This document shows, in pieces, positions 9,354 through 18,775 of a stretch of 64,000 nt of DNA. Numbering within the stretch: position 1 is the first letter of the stretch; the number at the start of each line of letters is the position of its first letter. The notes beneath the pieces are model-generated. The model saw only the letters and a program-made list of their open reading frames with translations. It was not told where the DNA came from and did no database searches. Made by a program: the position numbers and the translations under genes. Origin of the DNA: Streptomyces sp. NBC_01231 (GTDB lineage Bacteria > Actinomycetota > Actinomycetes > Streptomycetales > Streptomycetaceae). The stretch spans positions 8,742,001-8,806,000 of the forward strand of contig CP108521.1 of assembly GCA_035999765.1 (NCBI GenBank), written 5' to 3'.

Positions 9354-10306
9354 CGGAACCTCCTTTCCAGCCTGCGGGTCACCGAGAGCTGGAGGGACAG
9401 CACGGCGGCGACCGCGATCAGGAAGATCACGCCCAGCGCCGCGCCGAGCCCGTAGTCGCCCTCGGCGATGCCGCGTTGTACGAGTACCTGGGTGATGGTG
9501 TACGTGTCGTAGCCGGGCCCGCCGCCGGTGAGGGTGAACGGCAGGTCGTACACCCTGAGGCCGTTGATGAGCAGCAGGAACTGGCTGACCGTCATGGCCG
9601 GCGCGAGCAGCGGCAGGGTGATGCGGAAGAACTGCTGGCGCGGTGTGGCCCCGTCGATGGTGGCGGCCTCGTAGTAGTCCCGGGGGACGGACTGCAGGTA
9701 GGCGAGGTAGAGGACGGCGTGCCAGCCGGTCTGCGCCCAGACCCCGACCACGATCACCGAGACCTTGGCCAGGGTGTTGTCCGACAGCCACGGCACCGGG
9801 CCGACTCCGAAGAGGCTGCCCAGTACGGAGTTGATCACCCCGGAGGACAGTGGCGACAGGACGAACGTCCACACCAGGCCGAGGATCGCCATGCTGGGCA
9901 CGGCGGGGAAGAAGAACGCCGCACGGACCAGGCTCCGGCCAGGGAAACGGCGGTTGAGGATCACCGCGAGCGGGATGGCCAGGACGGTCACGATCAGGGT
10001 GGTCGCCACCGCGTACAGCAGGGTGAAGCCCAGGCCGGTCAGCACCGAGGGGTCGGTGAAGATCTGCCGGTAGTTCCGCAGCCCGACCAGGTGCCGGGTC
10101 GGTGAGGAGCCGCTGTAGTCGGTGAAGCTGTAGTACACCGACTCGGCGAGCGGCACCAGGAACAGCACCACCAGCACGAGGGCGATCGGCACCAGGAACG
10201 CCTGCGTGGTCAGCTGTTCGCGCAGCCGGCGGCGGGTGGGGCGGGCCCCGCTGGGCGCGCTGCCGGCGAGTGCCCGGGTGGGGAGGTCGGAGGTCTGTAT
10301 GGCCAT
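9350..10306 (-). CDS. Sugar ABC transporter permease, MalF type
   Basis: This 318-residue protein has a cytoplasmic N-terminus with basic residues, about six membrane helices and the EAA motif EAATIDGATPRQQFFRITLP. It lies 19 bp after the lipoprotein gene and overlaps the next permease by 4 bp. With that partner it forms the membrane channel of a CUT1 carbohydrate importer, probably for oligosaccharides released by the secreted glycosidases of this locus. Confidence 0.93.
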   Translation of the reverse strand: MAIQTSDLPTRALAGSAPSGARPTRRRLREQLTTQAFLVPIALVLVVLFLVPLAESVYYSFTDYSGSSPTRHLVGLRNYRQIFTDPSVLTGLGFTLLYAVATTLIVTVLAIPLAVILNRRFPGRSLVRAAFFFPAVPSMAILGLVWTFVLSPLSSGVINSVLGSLFGVGPVPWLSDNTLAKVSVIVVGVWAQTGWHAVLYLAYLQSVPRDYYEAATIDGATPRQQFFRITLPLLAPAMTVSQFLLLINGLRVYDLPFTLTGGGPGYDTYTITQVLVQRGIAEGDYGLGAALGVIFLIAVAAVLSLQLSVTRRLERRFR

Positions 10307-10325
10307 GAGGGCTGTCGCTTCCCGC

Positions 10326-11618
10326 TTACTTCGCGTCCAGCTGCTTGAGCTTCTTGTCCAGCGCGGCCGGAATGTCCTGGGGCTTGACCGACCCCTGGAC
10401 CATCTGCTGCATCTGGGTGTTGAACTCCTGGATGAGCTCGTTGGAGTGGCGCGGCCAGGCGACGACGGGGAGGTAGATCTTGCCGGAGCGGGCGCCGAGG
10501 GCCTGGTTGGTGATGCTTTCGGCGAAGCTCGGCGTGTAGTTGCTGGTGGTGGTGATCGCCCCGCTGGACTTGCCGTACGCCTTGACGGCGTCGGGGCTCG
10601 CCAGGAACTCGAGGAACTTCAGGGCGGCCTCGGGATTCTTGGCCTTGGGGTTGATCGCGTAGCCCGGGCTGGCGGCACCGGTCCAGTAGCTGGTGCCCGG
10701 GACTATGCCGGGGATGGCCTCGGTCTGGAAGGACAGGTGGGGGGCGCTCTTCTGGACCGTGGGCACGTTCCAGGTGCCGGCGCCGAACATGGCCACCCGT
10801 CCGTTGGCGAACTCGCTGACCACCTGGTCGCTGGTCAGACCCAGCACCGCCTTGGGCGTCAGCTTCTCGGTGTACAGCTTGCAGTAGGCGACCAGCGGTT
10901 CGGTCCAGGTGTCGGCGAAGGTGGTCTTGCCCGCGAAGATGTCCGCGTCCGGGAACGCGCCCTTGCTGTCGAAGTACCCGCCGAGCAGGCCCCAGAGTGC
11001 CATGAAGTTGCCGTCGTGGGCGGCGTCGTAGTAGGGGGTGATCCCCTTGTCCTTCAGCTTGCGGCACAGCTTCAGGAACCCGTCCCAGCTGTCCGGCAGC
11101 TTGTCCGCCCCGACCTTGGCGAGCAGATCCTTGTTGTACATGATCCCGCCGGCCCAGGAGGAGATCGACAGTCCGTACACCTTGCCGTCGACCGTCATGA
11201 AGTCCTTGTTGGCGGAGTTCATGGGCTCCAGGGCCTTCTGGCCGGTCAGGTCCTTCACGAAGCCGCCGCCGACCAGCTGCTTGTCCTCGGCCGTGAGGAT
11301 GAATACGTCGGCGCCGGTGTGGGCCTGGAGGCGGGTCTGCAGGGTGGAGACGTACTGCGGCACCGGAGGGGCGTAGGAGAAGGAGACGGAGGTGCCGGTC
11401 TGCTTGGTGAACAGGTCCAGCACCGGCTTCATGACCGTCTGCGTGTCCCAGGAGAAGAAGGACACGGAGCCCTTGCCGCCGCTCGCCGAGGCGGTGCTGG
11501 TGGAGCAGGCGGAGGTGCCCAGCGCGGTGCCGCCGAGGACGGCGGCCATGAGGCTGCCCTGCACGAAGCGTCGTCTGCTGAGCTGAGGGGTGCTGTTGTC
11601 GTTGTGGTTGATGGACAT
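10326..11618 (-). CDS. Sugar ABC transporter substrate-binding lipoprotein
   Basis: This 430-residue protein has a twin-arginine motif (SRRRFVQ, residues about 14-20), a hydrophobic stretch and a lipobox ending TSAC, so it is probably exported folded by Tat and lipid-anchored. The rest is an extracellular family 1 solute-binding protein (SWAGGIMYNKDLL, NGRVAMFGAGTW, ALKFLEFLASPDAVKAYGK). It is the first gene of the importer operon. The substrate is not visible; the neighbouring GH27 and GH43 genes point to arabinose- or galactose-containing oligosaccharides. Confidence 0.93.
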   Translation of the reverse strand: MSINHNDNSTPQLSRRRFVQGSLMAAVLGGTALGTSACSTSTASASGGKGSVSFFSWDTQTVMKPVLDLFTKQTGTSVSFSYAPPVPQYVSTLQTRLQAHTGADVFILTAEDKQLVGGGFVKDLTGQKALEPMNSANKDFMTVDGKVYGLSISSWAGGIMYNKDLLAKVGADKLPDSWDGFLKLCRKLKDKGITPYYDAAHDGNFMALWGLLGGYFDSKGAFPDADIFAGKTTFADTWTEPLVAYCKLYTEKLTPKAVLGLTSDQVVSEFANGRVAMFGAGTWNVPTVQKSAPHLSFQTEAIPGIVPGTSYWTGAASPGYAINPKAKNPEAALKFLEFLASPDAVKAYGKSSGAITTTSNYTPSFAESITNQALGARSGKIYLPVVAWPRHSNELIQEFNTQMQQMVQGSVKPQDIPAALDKKLKQLDAK

Positions 11619-11730
11619 GGTGGTTCCTCTCGGGGAGCGCGCGGGGGGCGGGGTGACGGTGTGGTGCGCGCGGGTGTGGCGGTACGGGTGTCAGGGCCAG
11701 GCGGGAGGCCAGGGACGGGGGCCAGAGGCG

Positions 11731-12669
11731 TCAGGGCCGGGGCAGGGCGTGGAACGGAACGGTGTCGCGGTCGAGCAGCAGCTGGTCGCCCTGGGCGGTG
11801 AGCCGGGCCAGCTGCACCACGGAGCGGCGCTGCGCCGGTCCGCCGCCGTCCGGAGATTCCGGGTCCCGGTCGGGGTGGGTGAAGTAGAAGATCCAGGCCG
11901 CGTCGGGTCCGGCGACGACGTCGGCGTGGTGTCCGACGCCCTGGTCGTCCGCACGGGTGCCGGATCCGCCGAGGATGCGGCCGGCCCGGGTCCAGTCCTC
12001 CAGGTCAGTGGAGCGGAACACGTCCTGGCCGTCCCAGCAGTCCACGATCATCCAGTAGCGTCCGTCCAGCGCAAAGACGTTGGGTCCCTCGTGCGGCCGG
12101 TGCTCCAGCACCGGGCCCCGTACCCGCCAGTCGTACAGGTCGGGTGAGTCCGCGGCCCAGGTGTGCGAGCCGTGGGCCTCGTCCTTGTACCACATGCGCC
12201 AGCCCGAGCCGTCGGGCAGCGGGTGGACGCAGGCGTCGATGACCTGGCGTGAGCTGAGCGGCACTGGTCCGGCGTGGACCCAGTGCCACAGGTCGCCGCT
12301 GGTGTAGTGCAGGATCCGCCGGTCGTGACCTTCCCAGCGGTCCGGCACGCCTCGGATGTAGCTGACGTACATGTGGAACACCCCGTCGGGCGCCCGCACG
12401 ATCTCCGGGGCCCAGAAGGTGTTGGTGCCGGGCTCGAACGGGAGGCTGTCCAGCACGCCGCGGTAGAGCCAGCCGCGGCCGTCCGTGCTGGTCGCGACGC
12501 CGATCGCGGTGCCGTGCACCCAGGCGACGCCTGGCGCGGACACGTCGGAGCGGCGCTGTGTGTAGAACATCCACCACTGCCGGCCGTCGTACTGCACGAC
12601 GGGATCGGTCGGGCCCGCGTGGACGGGGTCCTCGTACAGGGGCGCCGGGGCGGGGGCAAGGGAGGCCAT
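11731..12669 (-). CDS. GH43-like five-bladed beta-propeller glycosidase
   Basis: This 312-residue protein without a signal peptide carries the spaced acidic motifs of the GH43/GH32-type propeller: GPTDPVVQYDG (base), FWAPEIVRAPDG (middle Asp/Glu region), WRMWYKDEAHG and HEGPNVFALDGRYW (acid). It is likely cytoplasmic, working on imported oligosaccharides. It is the gene just upstream of the sugar-binding lipoprotein (112 bp apart) and diverges from a second GH43-like gene. Exact specificity is unknown. Confidence 0.7.
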   Translation of the reverse strand: MASLAPAPAPLYEDPVHAGPTDPVVQYDGRQWWMFYTQRRSDVSAPGVAWVHGTAIGVATSTDGRGWLYRGVLDSLPFEPGTNTFWAPEIVRAPDGVFHMYVSYIRGVPDRWEGHDRRILHYTSGDLWHWVHAGPVPLSSRQVIDACVHPLPDGSGWRMWYKDEAHGSHTWAADSPDLYDWRVRGPVLEHRPHEGPNVFALDGRYWMIVDCWDGQDVFRSTDLEDWTRAGRILGGSGTRADDQGVGHHADVVAGPDAAWIFYFTHPDRDPESPDGGGPAQRRSVVQLARLTAQGDQLLLDRDTVPFHALPRP

Positions 12670-13024
12670 GACGACCTTCTTCTGCCGGCGACAGCCGGCT
12701 TCGTCGGGAGGATAGGCCGAACGAACCGGATGAACCGGGTGTTACGGCTGGGTGAAGCGGGATCAGGATGTCCGCCAGGTACATCGTCGTCAACCCTCTC
12801 CGGTCGGTCCTTTTTCAGACCGATATCAAATGGCCCCCTGAACATCTCTGGCGCGTTCGTGATCTCCGCAGGTCACAGCCGCACATTTCGTCACATCCTC
12901 CAGTCCTGGGCCGTGCCGCAATGAGGCCTGCCGTGCGTCACCGGACTGCCTACCCTTTGACAACGATGAATCTGCGGTGCGAAGCTCGCCCCACCCCACC
13001 CCTGCAGACGAGGAGACAGGCCCC
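12670..13024. promoter_or_regulatory. Divergent promoter region between two GH43-type genes
   Basis: A 355-bp intergenic region. TTGACAACG at 12957-12965 resembles one half of the TTGACAACGTTGTCAA operator common for actinomycete LacI proteins, but the second half is poor. Two GAACCGG repeats lie near 12725. No coding sequence is supported. Confidence 0.35.
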
Positions 13025-14068
13025 GTGCCTCAGCGCGTCCACTGCGATCACCAAGCCACAGGTACGGCACAGCCGGCCCTCGGTGCGGGGCCCGAACGGC
13101 CCGCCGGCTACCTCTTCGCCTACTTCGCCGGCGAGCACCGCCCCGATGGCGAGCGGATCCGCTTCGCGCTCTGCGACACCCCCCGCATGGACCGCTGGAC
13201 GGAACTCACCGGTATTCCTCCGCTCGCTCCCACGCGCGGAGGCGCGCGGGATCCGTTCCTGGTGCGGGCCGCGGACGGCAGCGGGTTCCATCTGCTCGCC
13301 ACCGACCTGCGCATCCACGGCAGCGCGGGCTGGGAACAGGCGATCGCCCACGGCAGCCGCGACCTGCTGGTGTGGAGCTCGGCGGACCTGCGCGGCTGGG
13401 GCGGGCCGCACCGGGTCGAGGTCATGCCGGAGCAGGCCGGGTGCGTCTGGGCGCCCGAGGCCGTCCACGACCCGGGCCGGGAGGAGTACCTGGTGTTCTG
13501 GGCCTCCACCGTCTACCCGGACGACGACCCGGGGCACGAGGGCCCGTCGTACCAGCGCATGTATTGCGCGGCCACCAAGGATTTCCGCACATTCGGCGCA
13601 CCACGAGTGTGGGTCGACAAGGGGTATCCCGTCATCGACTCCACGGTCGTGGAGCACGATGGCTGGTTCTACCGGTTCACGAAGGACGAGAGGCTGCCCG
13701 GCACGGCGGATGCCCCGGATGCCAAGTTCGTCTTCGTGGAGCGTTCCCGGGATCTCACTGCCCCTGACTACGAGCCCGTCGCGCAGGGCGTGGGCCGCGG
13801 CGCCGAAGGGCTGCCGGGGCTGGCGCACGCCGAGGGGCCGATCGTGCTTCCGGCACCCGACGGGCGGGGCTGGCTGCTCCTGCTGGACGAATTCCTCGGC
13901 CGCGGCTACGTGCCCTTCCGGACCGACCGCCTGGACAGTTCCGTGTGGCTTCCCGCGGCCGACCCGGGGTTCTGCGTACTGCCTCCAGGGCTCCGCCACG
14001 GGTCGCTGCTGCCGCTCACCGAGGCCGAGTGCGGCGGGCTGCGCAGTCTCGCCTCGGCCGGAGTCTAA
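13025..14068 (+). CDS. GH43-family glycoside hydrolase
   Basis: This 347-residue cytoplasmic protein shows GH43 motifs in order: GGARDPFLVRAADGSGFHLL, VWAPEAVHDPGREEYLVFWAS, PVIDSTVVEHDGWFYRFTKDE and HAEGPIVL. GTG at 13025 is chosen because AGGAG lies 9 bases upstream; an earlier GTG at 12977 lacks a ribosome site. The family includes arabinofuranosidases, beta-xylosidases and galactosidases. Two LacI genes follow 9 bp downstream and may control it. Confidence 0.8.
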   Translation: MPQRVHCDHQATGTAQPALGAGPERPAGYLFAYFAGEHRPDGERIRFALCDTPRMDRWTELTGIPPLAPTRGGARDPFLVRAADGSGFHLLATDLRIHGSAGWEQAIAHGSRDLLVWSSADLRGWGGPHRVEVMPEQAGCVWAPEAVHDPGREEYLVFWASTVYPDDDPGHEGPSYQRMYCAATKDFRTFGAPRVWVDKGYPVIDSTVVEHDGWFYRFTKDERLPGTADAPDAKFVFVERSRDLTAPDYEPVAQGVGRGAEGLPGLAHAEGPIVLPAPDGRGWLLLLDEFLGRGYVPFRTDRLDSSVWLPAADPGFCVLPPGLRHGSLLPLTEAECGGLRSLASAGV

Positions 14069-14077
14069 GGTTCGGTC

Positions 14078-15118
14078 ATGTCCACGATGCATGACGTGGC
14101 CAAGCGGGCCGGGGTGTCACTGAAGACGGTCTCGCGTGTGGTCAACGGCGAGCCCAACGTCAGCGAACAGACCCGGCTGAAGGTCGGCGCCGCCATAGCG
14201 GAGCTGGACTTCCGGCCCAACTCGGTCGCCCGCAACCTGCGCACCGGCCGGATCGACCTCGTGGGACTTGCCCTGCCTCACCTGTCCCAGCCCTACTTCT
14301 CCTCGCTCGCCGAAGAGATCATGCGGGAGGCGGAACGCCATGGGCTCACGGTGCTGATCGAACTCACCGAAGGAGACGCCGAGGCCGAACTCGCACTGGT
14401 TCGGGAGCACGGTCCGCACCTGGGCGGGCTGCTGATGTACCCGGTGGGTTTGTCGGACGCACAGGCCCTGACCGTGGCACGTACCGTGCCGACGGTGTTC
14501 GTCTCCGAACGTGCCTACGACGCGCCCGTCGACCGGGTCGCGATGGCCAACCAAGAAGGCGTCCGGGCCCTCGTTGGGCACATGGTGTCGCTGGGTTACA
14601 CCCGGATCGCAGCTCTGGGTGCCGACCACACCGGCCAGCCCGAGCGGGCTGCCGCCCACCTGCGTCTGGAAGGCTACCGGGACGGGCTGCGCGACGCCGG
14701 CCTGCCCTACGTCCCCGACCTGGTCCTCGAAGTGGGAACCCCCCACTGGAACCGCCAGGAGGGAGCCACGGGCATGCGTCGGCTGATCGAAAGGGGCATC
14801 CCCTTCGACGCCGTGGTCGCCTTCGCGGACGCCCTGGCGCTCGGTGCCCTGCACGCCCTGCAGGAAGCGGGGGTGAGGGTCCCGGCAGAGGTGGCCGTCG
14901 CCGGGTTCGACGACACGGACGACGCCCGGTACGCCCACCCGTCGCTCACCTCCATCGCCCCCGGCAGGGCCCAGATCGCACGGGAAGCCCTGGCCCTGCT
15001 GAACGACCGCATGAACGGTACGGTCGAGCGGGATTCCGGACGGCTGGTCGTCGCCGACCACCAATTGACCGTCCGTGAGTCGACTCTGGGAGGGATGGCG
15101 GCATGGGGCGGAGCGTGA
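14078..15118 (+). CDS. LacI-family transcriptional regulator
   Basis: 346 residues with an N-terminal HTH directly at the start (MHDVAKRAGVSLKTVSRVVNGEPNVSE-type arrangement) and a sugar-binding effector domain with AVAGFDDTDDARYAHPSLTSI near the C-terminus. It starts 9 bp after the GH43 gene and overlaps the next lacI by 16 bp, so all three are probably co-transcribed. It likely represses the divergent GH43/transporter genes in the absence of sugar. Confidence 0.92.
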   Translation: MSTMHDVAKRAGVSLKTVSRVVNGEPNVSEQTRLKVGAAIAELDFRPNSVARNLRTGRIDLVGLALPHLSQPYFSSLAEEIMREAERHGLTVLIELTEGDAEAELALVREHGPHLGGLLMYPVGLSDAQALTVARTVPTVFVSERAYDAPVDRVAMANQEGVRALVGHMVSLGYTRIAALGADHTGQPERAAAHLRLEGYRDGLRDAGLPYVPDLVLEVGTPHWNRQEGATGMRRLIERGIPFDAVVAFADALALGALHALQEAGVRVPAEVAVAGFDDTDDARYAHPSLTSIAPGRAQIAREALALLNDRMNGTVERDSGRLVVADHQLTVRESTLGGMAAWGGA

Positions 15119-16221
15119 CCATGCGTACCGTGGCCGAAAGGGCGGGCGTGTCGACGAAGACGGTCTCCAACGTCATCAACGGCACCGGCTCCTTCAGCCC
15201 GGAGACGGAACACCGCGTCCGCGCGGCCGTCGAGGAACTCGGCTACCAGATAAATCCCTTCGCCCGCGGTCTGCGTTCGCAGCGCACCGGGACCATCGCG
15301 CTGGTCCTCCCGAACGTCTACCAGCCGTTCAACGCGGAGCTGGCCGAACAGGTCATCCGGGCTCCGGAGACCCAGGGACTGAAAGTGGTGGTCGAGACCA
15401 CCCGTGGAGACGCCGAGCGTGAACGAGCCGTCCTGTCCACATCACACAAGGAACTCGTGGACGGGGTCATTTACGTGCCGCAGGCCCTCACTCCCGAGGA
15501 GTACCTGCCCCTGCCCCTCACCCAGCCCACCGTCGTCCTCGGCGAGCGCCCCGCCCAGGCGGCCGGGATGCATCTGGACTACGTCGAGATCGCCGACGAG
15601 CAAGGCGCGCACGCGGCCGTCAGCCACCTGCTCGCCCAGGGCCGGCGTCGTATCGCCGCCCTGTGCGAACAGGCGGCGCCGCGCGCTGGGGGTCGACGTC
15701 TGCACGGCTACCGCAAAGCTCTCGACGACGCCGGGGTCGCCTACGACGACTCGCTGGTGATCGGCGTGGACAACGCCGATCTGTGGTCCTCCGGCGCCGG
15801 TGCGGTGGCCCGTCTGCTGCGCACCCGCGTTCGCTTCGACGCCCTGTTCTGCTACAACGACGTGGTCGCCATCGGCGCGCTGTCGGTCCTGTGCCGAAGC
15901 GGCGTCCGCGTCCCGGACGACGTGGCCCTGGCGGGCTTCGACGACATTGAGGCGGCCCGCTTCGCCTCACCGCCCCTGACCACCGTCGACCCGCTGCGCG
16001 AGTCGATCGCCCGCAAGGCCGTGTCGCTCCTGCGCTCCCGCATGGACACGGAGGACTTCCGGGATCTCCCCGGCCGCTGTGAGGGCGCCGGGTTCGTCCT
16101 GCGCGTGCGCCGGTCGTCCTCGGCCTCCTCGGACCGCTCCGGTGGTGCGAAGACGAAGGCAGTCGAGTCGCCGCTCTCCAGTGCCGCTCCAGACGCCGCG
16201 GGCGCCTTCGAGGGGCCGTAG
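15103..16221 (+). CDS. LacI-family regulator with an abnormal C-terminus
   Basis: 372 residues: HTH (MRTVAERAGVSTKTVSNVINGTG), then a full effector domain ending around LAGFDDIEAARFASPPLTTVDP. LacI proteins normally stop soon after the following helix (here ARKAVSLLRSRM). This one runs on for about 60 low-complexity residues (RRSSSASSDRSGGAKTKA and onward) that are antisense to the decayed permease gene at 16135-16967. The native stop appears to have been lost when the permease 3' part was deleted. DNA binding and sugar sensing are probably intact. The overlap with the preceding lacI suggests two paralogous regulators acting together or a recent duplication. Confidence 0.85.
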   Translation: MGRSVTMRTVAERAGVSTKTVSNVINGTGSFSPETEHRVRAAVEELGYQINPFARGLRSQRTGTIALVLPNVYQPFNAELAEQVIRAPETQGLKVVVETTRGDAERERAVLSTSHKELVDGVIYVPQALTPEEYLPLPLTQPTVVLGERPAQAAGMHLDYVEIADEQGAHAAVSHLLAQGRRRIAALCEQAAPRAGGRRLHGYRKALDDAGVAYDDSLVIGVDNADLWSSGAGAVARLLRTRVRFDALFCYNDVVAIGALSVLCRSGVRVPDDVALAGFDDIEAARFASPPLTTVDPLRESIARKAVSLLRSRMDTEDFRDLPGRCEGAGFVLRVRRSSSASSDRSGGAKTKAVESPLSSAAPDAAGAFEGP

Positions 16222-16967
16222 GCGCAGATCAGCATCCACGAGGTGAAGGCGAAGAACCCAGCGACCAGGGCGACGGCCAGATAGGTGGCCCGGGTGCCGT
16301 CCTGCGGGGTTCGCGCGCTTCCTCGCCGTAGCTCGCGGTCGCCTCGAATCCGACCATCGACGCGACGGCGAACATCAGGGCCACGCCCGGGCCCCCTTCA
16401 GGGCCGCTCCCGGCGAGAACGACTCGGTGAAGGCGAGGCCCTCGCGGCCACCACCCTTGGCGAGGGTGACCAGCGCGAAGACGGCCAGGATGCTGAACTC
16501 GGCCAGCACGAAGACTGCCAGTACCGTGGCGCCCATCTCGATCCCCGAGGCCCCCAGGGCCTGGACGGCCGCCATGGTGACCAGGGCGCACACCCACCAG
16601 GGCACGTCCGCCCCCGTGTGGTGCGCCAGCAGGCCGCTCACCGTCGCCCCGTACAGGCCGTACATGGCGGCCGACCCCCTTGCCGTTGTACGTGTAGAAC
16701 GCGCCGGCTTTGACCACGTGGCGGCCCATGGCCACGAAACTGACCGAGAACAGCAGGATGATCATGCCCGCCGCGCAGGCGGCAGGGGGCCGGGGCCGTT
16801 GCCGATGCCACGGAAATGGGGACGGAGCCTGCGATGCCGGTGAGCGGCGCTTGGGCGGACAGGACGAAAAAGAGGATGCCCAGAACGCCAAGGGAGTTGG
16901 GCTTGAGCTTGCCTGCGGTGGAGGCGTCGGCCGCGGTCTGGGAGCCGACCACTGTCTGACTGTCCAC
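16135..16967 (-). pseudogene. Decayed APC-family amino acid permease
   Basis: The start MDSQTVVGSQTAA with SLGVLGILFFVLSAQAPLTG is the N-terminus of an APC permease. The frame then shifts to MIILLFSVSFVAMGRHVVKAG, shifts again to MYGLYGATVSGLLAHHTG and VCALVTMAAVQALG, and again to VASMVGFEATASYGEEAREP, then the helix before MLICAYG. The distal half of the gene is missing and the remnant runs into the lacI gene read from the other strand. At least three frame changes rule out function. Confidence 0.8.
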
Positions 16968-17221
16968 TCGGATCGCCTGCCAGGAGGGGGAGGGGCGTTT
17001 AAGGGGCAGAACGAGTTGCCTCGTGGTGGGCTGGAACTATCCGTTCAGCAAGGGGGCGAGTCAGGTTTCCCGACCGTGCCCAAACGCCGTGGCATCTACA
17101 CCACGACCTGGGGTAAACGTGCGGCGGGTCCTGGGCCCAAGCGCGTCCAGAGCATCGGAAAGGCCAGGCCAGCGGGTCGGCGGCCGACAGGTCGGGCGTC
17201 GCTCGGCCAGCAGTCGGCCGG

Positions 17222-17875
17222 TCACTCGTCCGCGGGGCAGCCGTCAGCCGGTGAGCCGGTTTCCGGGCAGGTGTCCCCGTGGGCCTGGAGCAGCCGGAGC
17301 AGTCGGCGCAGCTCCTCGACGGACGCGTCGGTGACCTCGGGCTCACCGAAGACGAGCTGGTTCAGCACGAGACCGTCCAGCGCGGCGAAGACCAGCCGGG
17401 TCAGCGGATGACCGGCGTCCCGGGGGAGGATCCGGGACAGTTCACGCTCGGTGGCCTCGAAGTAGCCGTCGTACAACGCCCGGATCTGCGGGAGCAGTTC
17501 GGGCCGGCGGCGGGATTCCAGCAGCAGCTCGTACTGGAAGGCCTGTATCTCCGGATCGGACGTGACCATCTCGGAGAGCCCGACCGAGAAGTCGGAGAGC
17601 TCGCCGGTGCCGGGTTCCAGCGCGCTGGTGCTCAGGGAGGTGCGGATCGCGTGGGCGAGCGCCGCCTCGATCAGCGCGTCCCGCGAGCCGAAATGGTGGA
17701 CGACCAGTCCGTGCGTGGTGCCCGCCTCCTGCGCGACGGCCCGGTAGGTGAGCTTGCGCAGTCCACTGCGGGCCACCACGCGCACCGCGGCGTTGAGTAG
17801 GGCCTCCCGGCCCTCTCCGTAGCCCATGCGACGGCGTGGTTCACGTCCCTCAGGGAGCGGCGCGGACTCGGTCAT
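17222..17875 (-). CDS. TetR-family transcriptional regulator
   Basis: 217 residues with an N-terminal TetR HTH (LLNAAVRVVARSGLRKLTYRAVAQEAGTTHGLVVHHFGSR split over about residues 25-64) and a helical ligand domain (TetR_C type, with LVFAALDGLVLNQLVFG). It lies at the end of the ferredoxin-reductase operon, in the same direction, after the chimeric pseudogene. Its target and ligand are not evident. Confidence 0.9.
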   Translation of the reverse strand: MTESAPLPEGREPRRRMGYGEGREALLNAAVRVVARSGLRKLTYRAVAQEAGTTHGLVVHHFGSRDALIEAALAHAIRTSLSTSALEPGTGELSDFSVGLSEMVTSDPEIQAFQYELLLESRRRPELLPQIRALYDGYFEATERELSRILPRDAGHPLTRLVFAALDGLVLNQLVFGEPEVTDASVEELRRLLRLLQAHGDTCPETGSPADGCPADE

Positions 17876-17904
17876 GGCCGCGACCTTACCCGCCTGCGGG
17901 CTTA

Positions 17905-18052
17905 CCGCCGAGGCGGGCGGAACCGTGGAGCTCCCAGTCGCCGCCGAGTGCGGTGGACAGCACTTCCTATGACTCGGTGGGCTGAGCGCCGACGTCGGTG
18001 CGGATGGGGGGTGGGGCCGGTGACTATGTGGTTGGTGAGGCAGCCGAGGCCC
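17905..18052 (-). pseudogene. 3' fragment of an FAH-family gene fused to the decarboxylase pseudogene
   Basis: The DNA closely matches the last 150 bp of the intact FAH-family gene at 47911-48756, reading LGCLTNHIVTGPTP. An extra C in a run of C after the GPTP codons breaks the frame, and a TAG replaces the codons before the shared VLSTALGG stretch. The join to the upstream decarboxylase remnant falls at a short shared GARGGCCT sequence. Only the gene end is present. Confidence 0.8.
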
Positions 18053-18763
18053 TCCAGCCGCGCCAACTCCTCGGTGGGCGCATCAAACAGCTCCAGCTCG
18101 GCGTCCCCGACCCACGCTTGCCCGCCCTCGAAGGAGGCAGCACCGGTCTCGATCAGTTCGTCGAGCGTCAGCCCCTTGCCCTTCTCGACGGAGGGCAGCC
18201 ACCGGTGATGGGCCATGGGGGTGTGCGTTGACGAACCCGTTCGTCTCCGCGGGCTCCCGCAGCGTGACCACCGCCTGGGCGAGGCGCCGGTCGGCGGCGG
18301 CCAGGGTCGCACCGAACCGGGCCCCGCCTCGATCCGCGGAGCGGGCCCGTACGGGTGCGGCTGCGTCGGTGAACGGACCCGAGCTTCTTCGGAAACCCCT
18401 GGTGCAGCCCGCGCGCGATCGCGAAGTCCTCGTCGACCCAGATGTACACGCACCGCGAATAGGTCTGGCTCCGGAACGTGCAGGCACGACGGCGAAGGCC
18501 TCCTTGTACTGCGACAGGACAGGATCGAGCAGCTCCAGGCCGGACTGCGCACACGACTGCCAGTCGGCCCAGATAAGCGCCACCGCACCCGGGTCCTCGT
18601 CAGCCAACTCCAGGGGTTCCGGCAGCAGTTTTCGCACCCGCGCGGGATCCGTGCGTCACTCGACGGTGAGCAGGTCGCCGGAGTAGCGCCAGGGTGGTGC
18701 GGGGATCAGTGACGAGGCACCGCTCGCCGTCTTGGGATGGAAGGAACCACGAACGCCGGCCAT
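18050..18763 (-). pseudogene. Broken acetoacetate-decarboxylase-like gene
   Basis: Read from the ATG at 18763 the remains align with the intact gene at 50329-51135: HPKTASGASSLIPAPPWRYSG, a TGA right after DLLTVE, then LLPEPLELADEDPGAVALIW. Further frameshifts follow after KEAFAVV, before HHRWLPSVEKGKG and ASFEGGQAWVGDAELELF in another frame. It begins 13 bp after the ferredoxin reductase stop, so the ancestral operon was ferredoxin-reductase-decarboxylase-like protein. The last part is replaced by the FAH fragment. Confidence 0.85.
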
Positions 18764-18775
18764 GACTGGGGTTCC

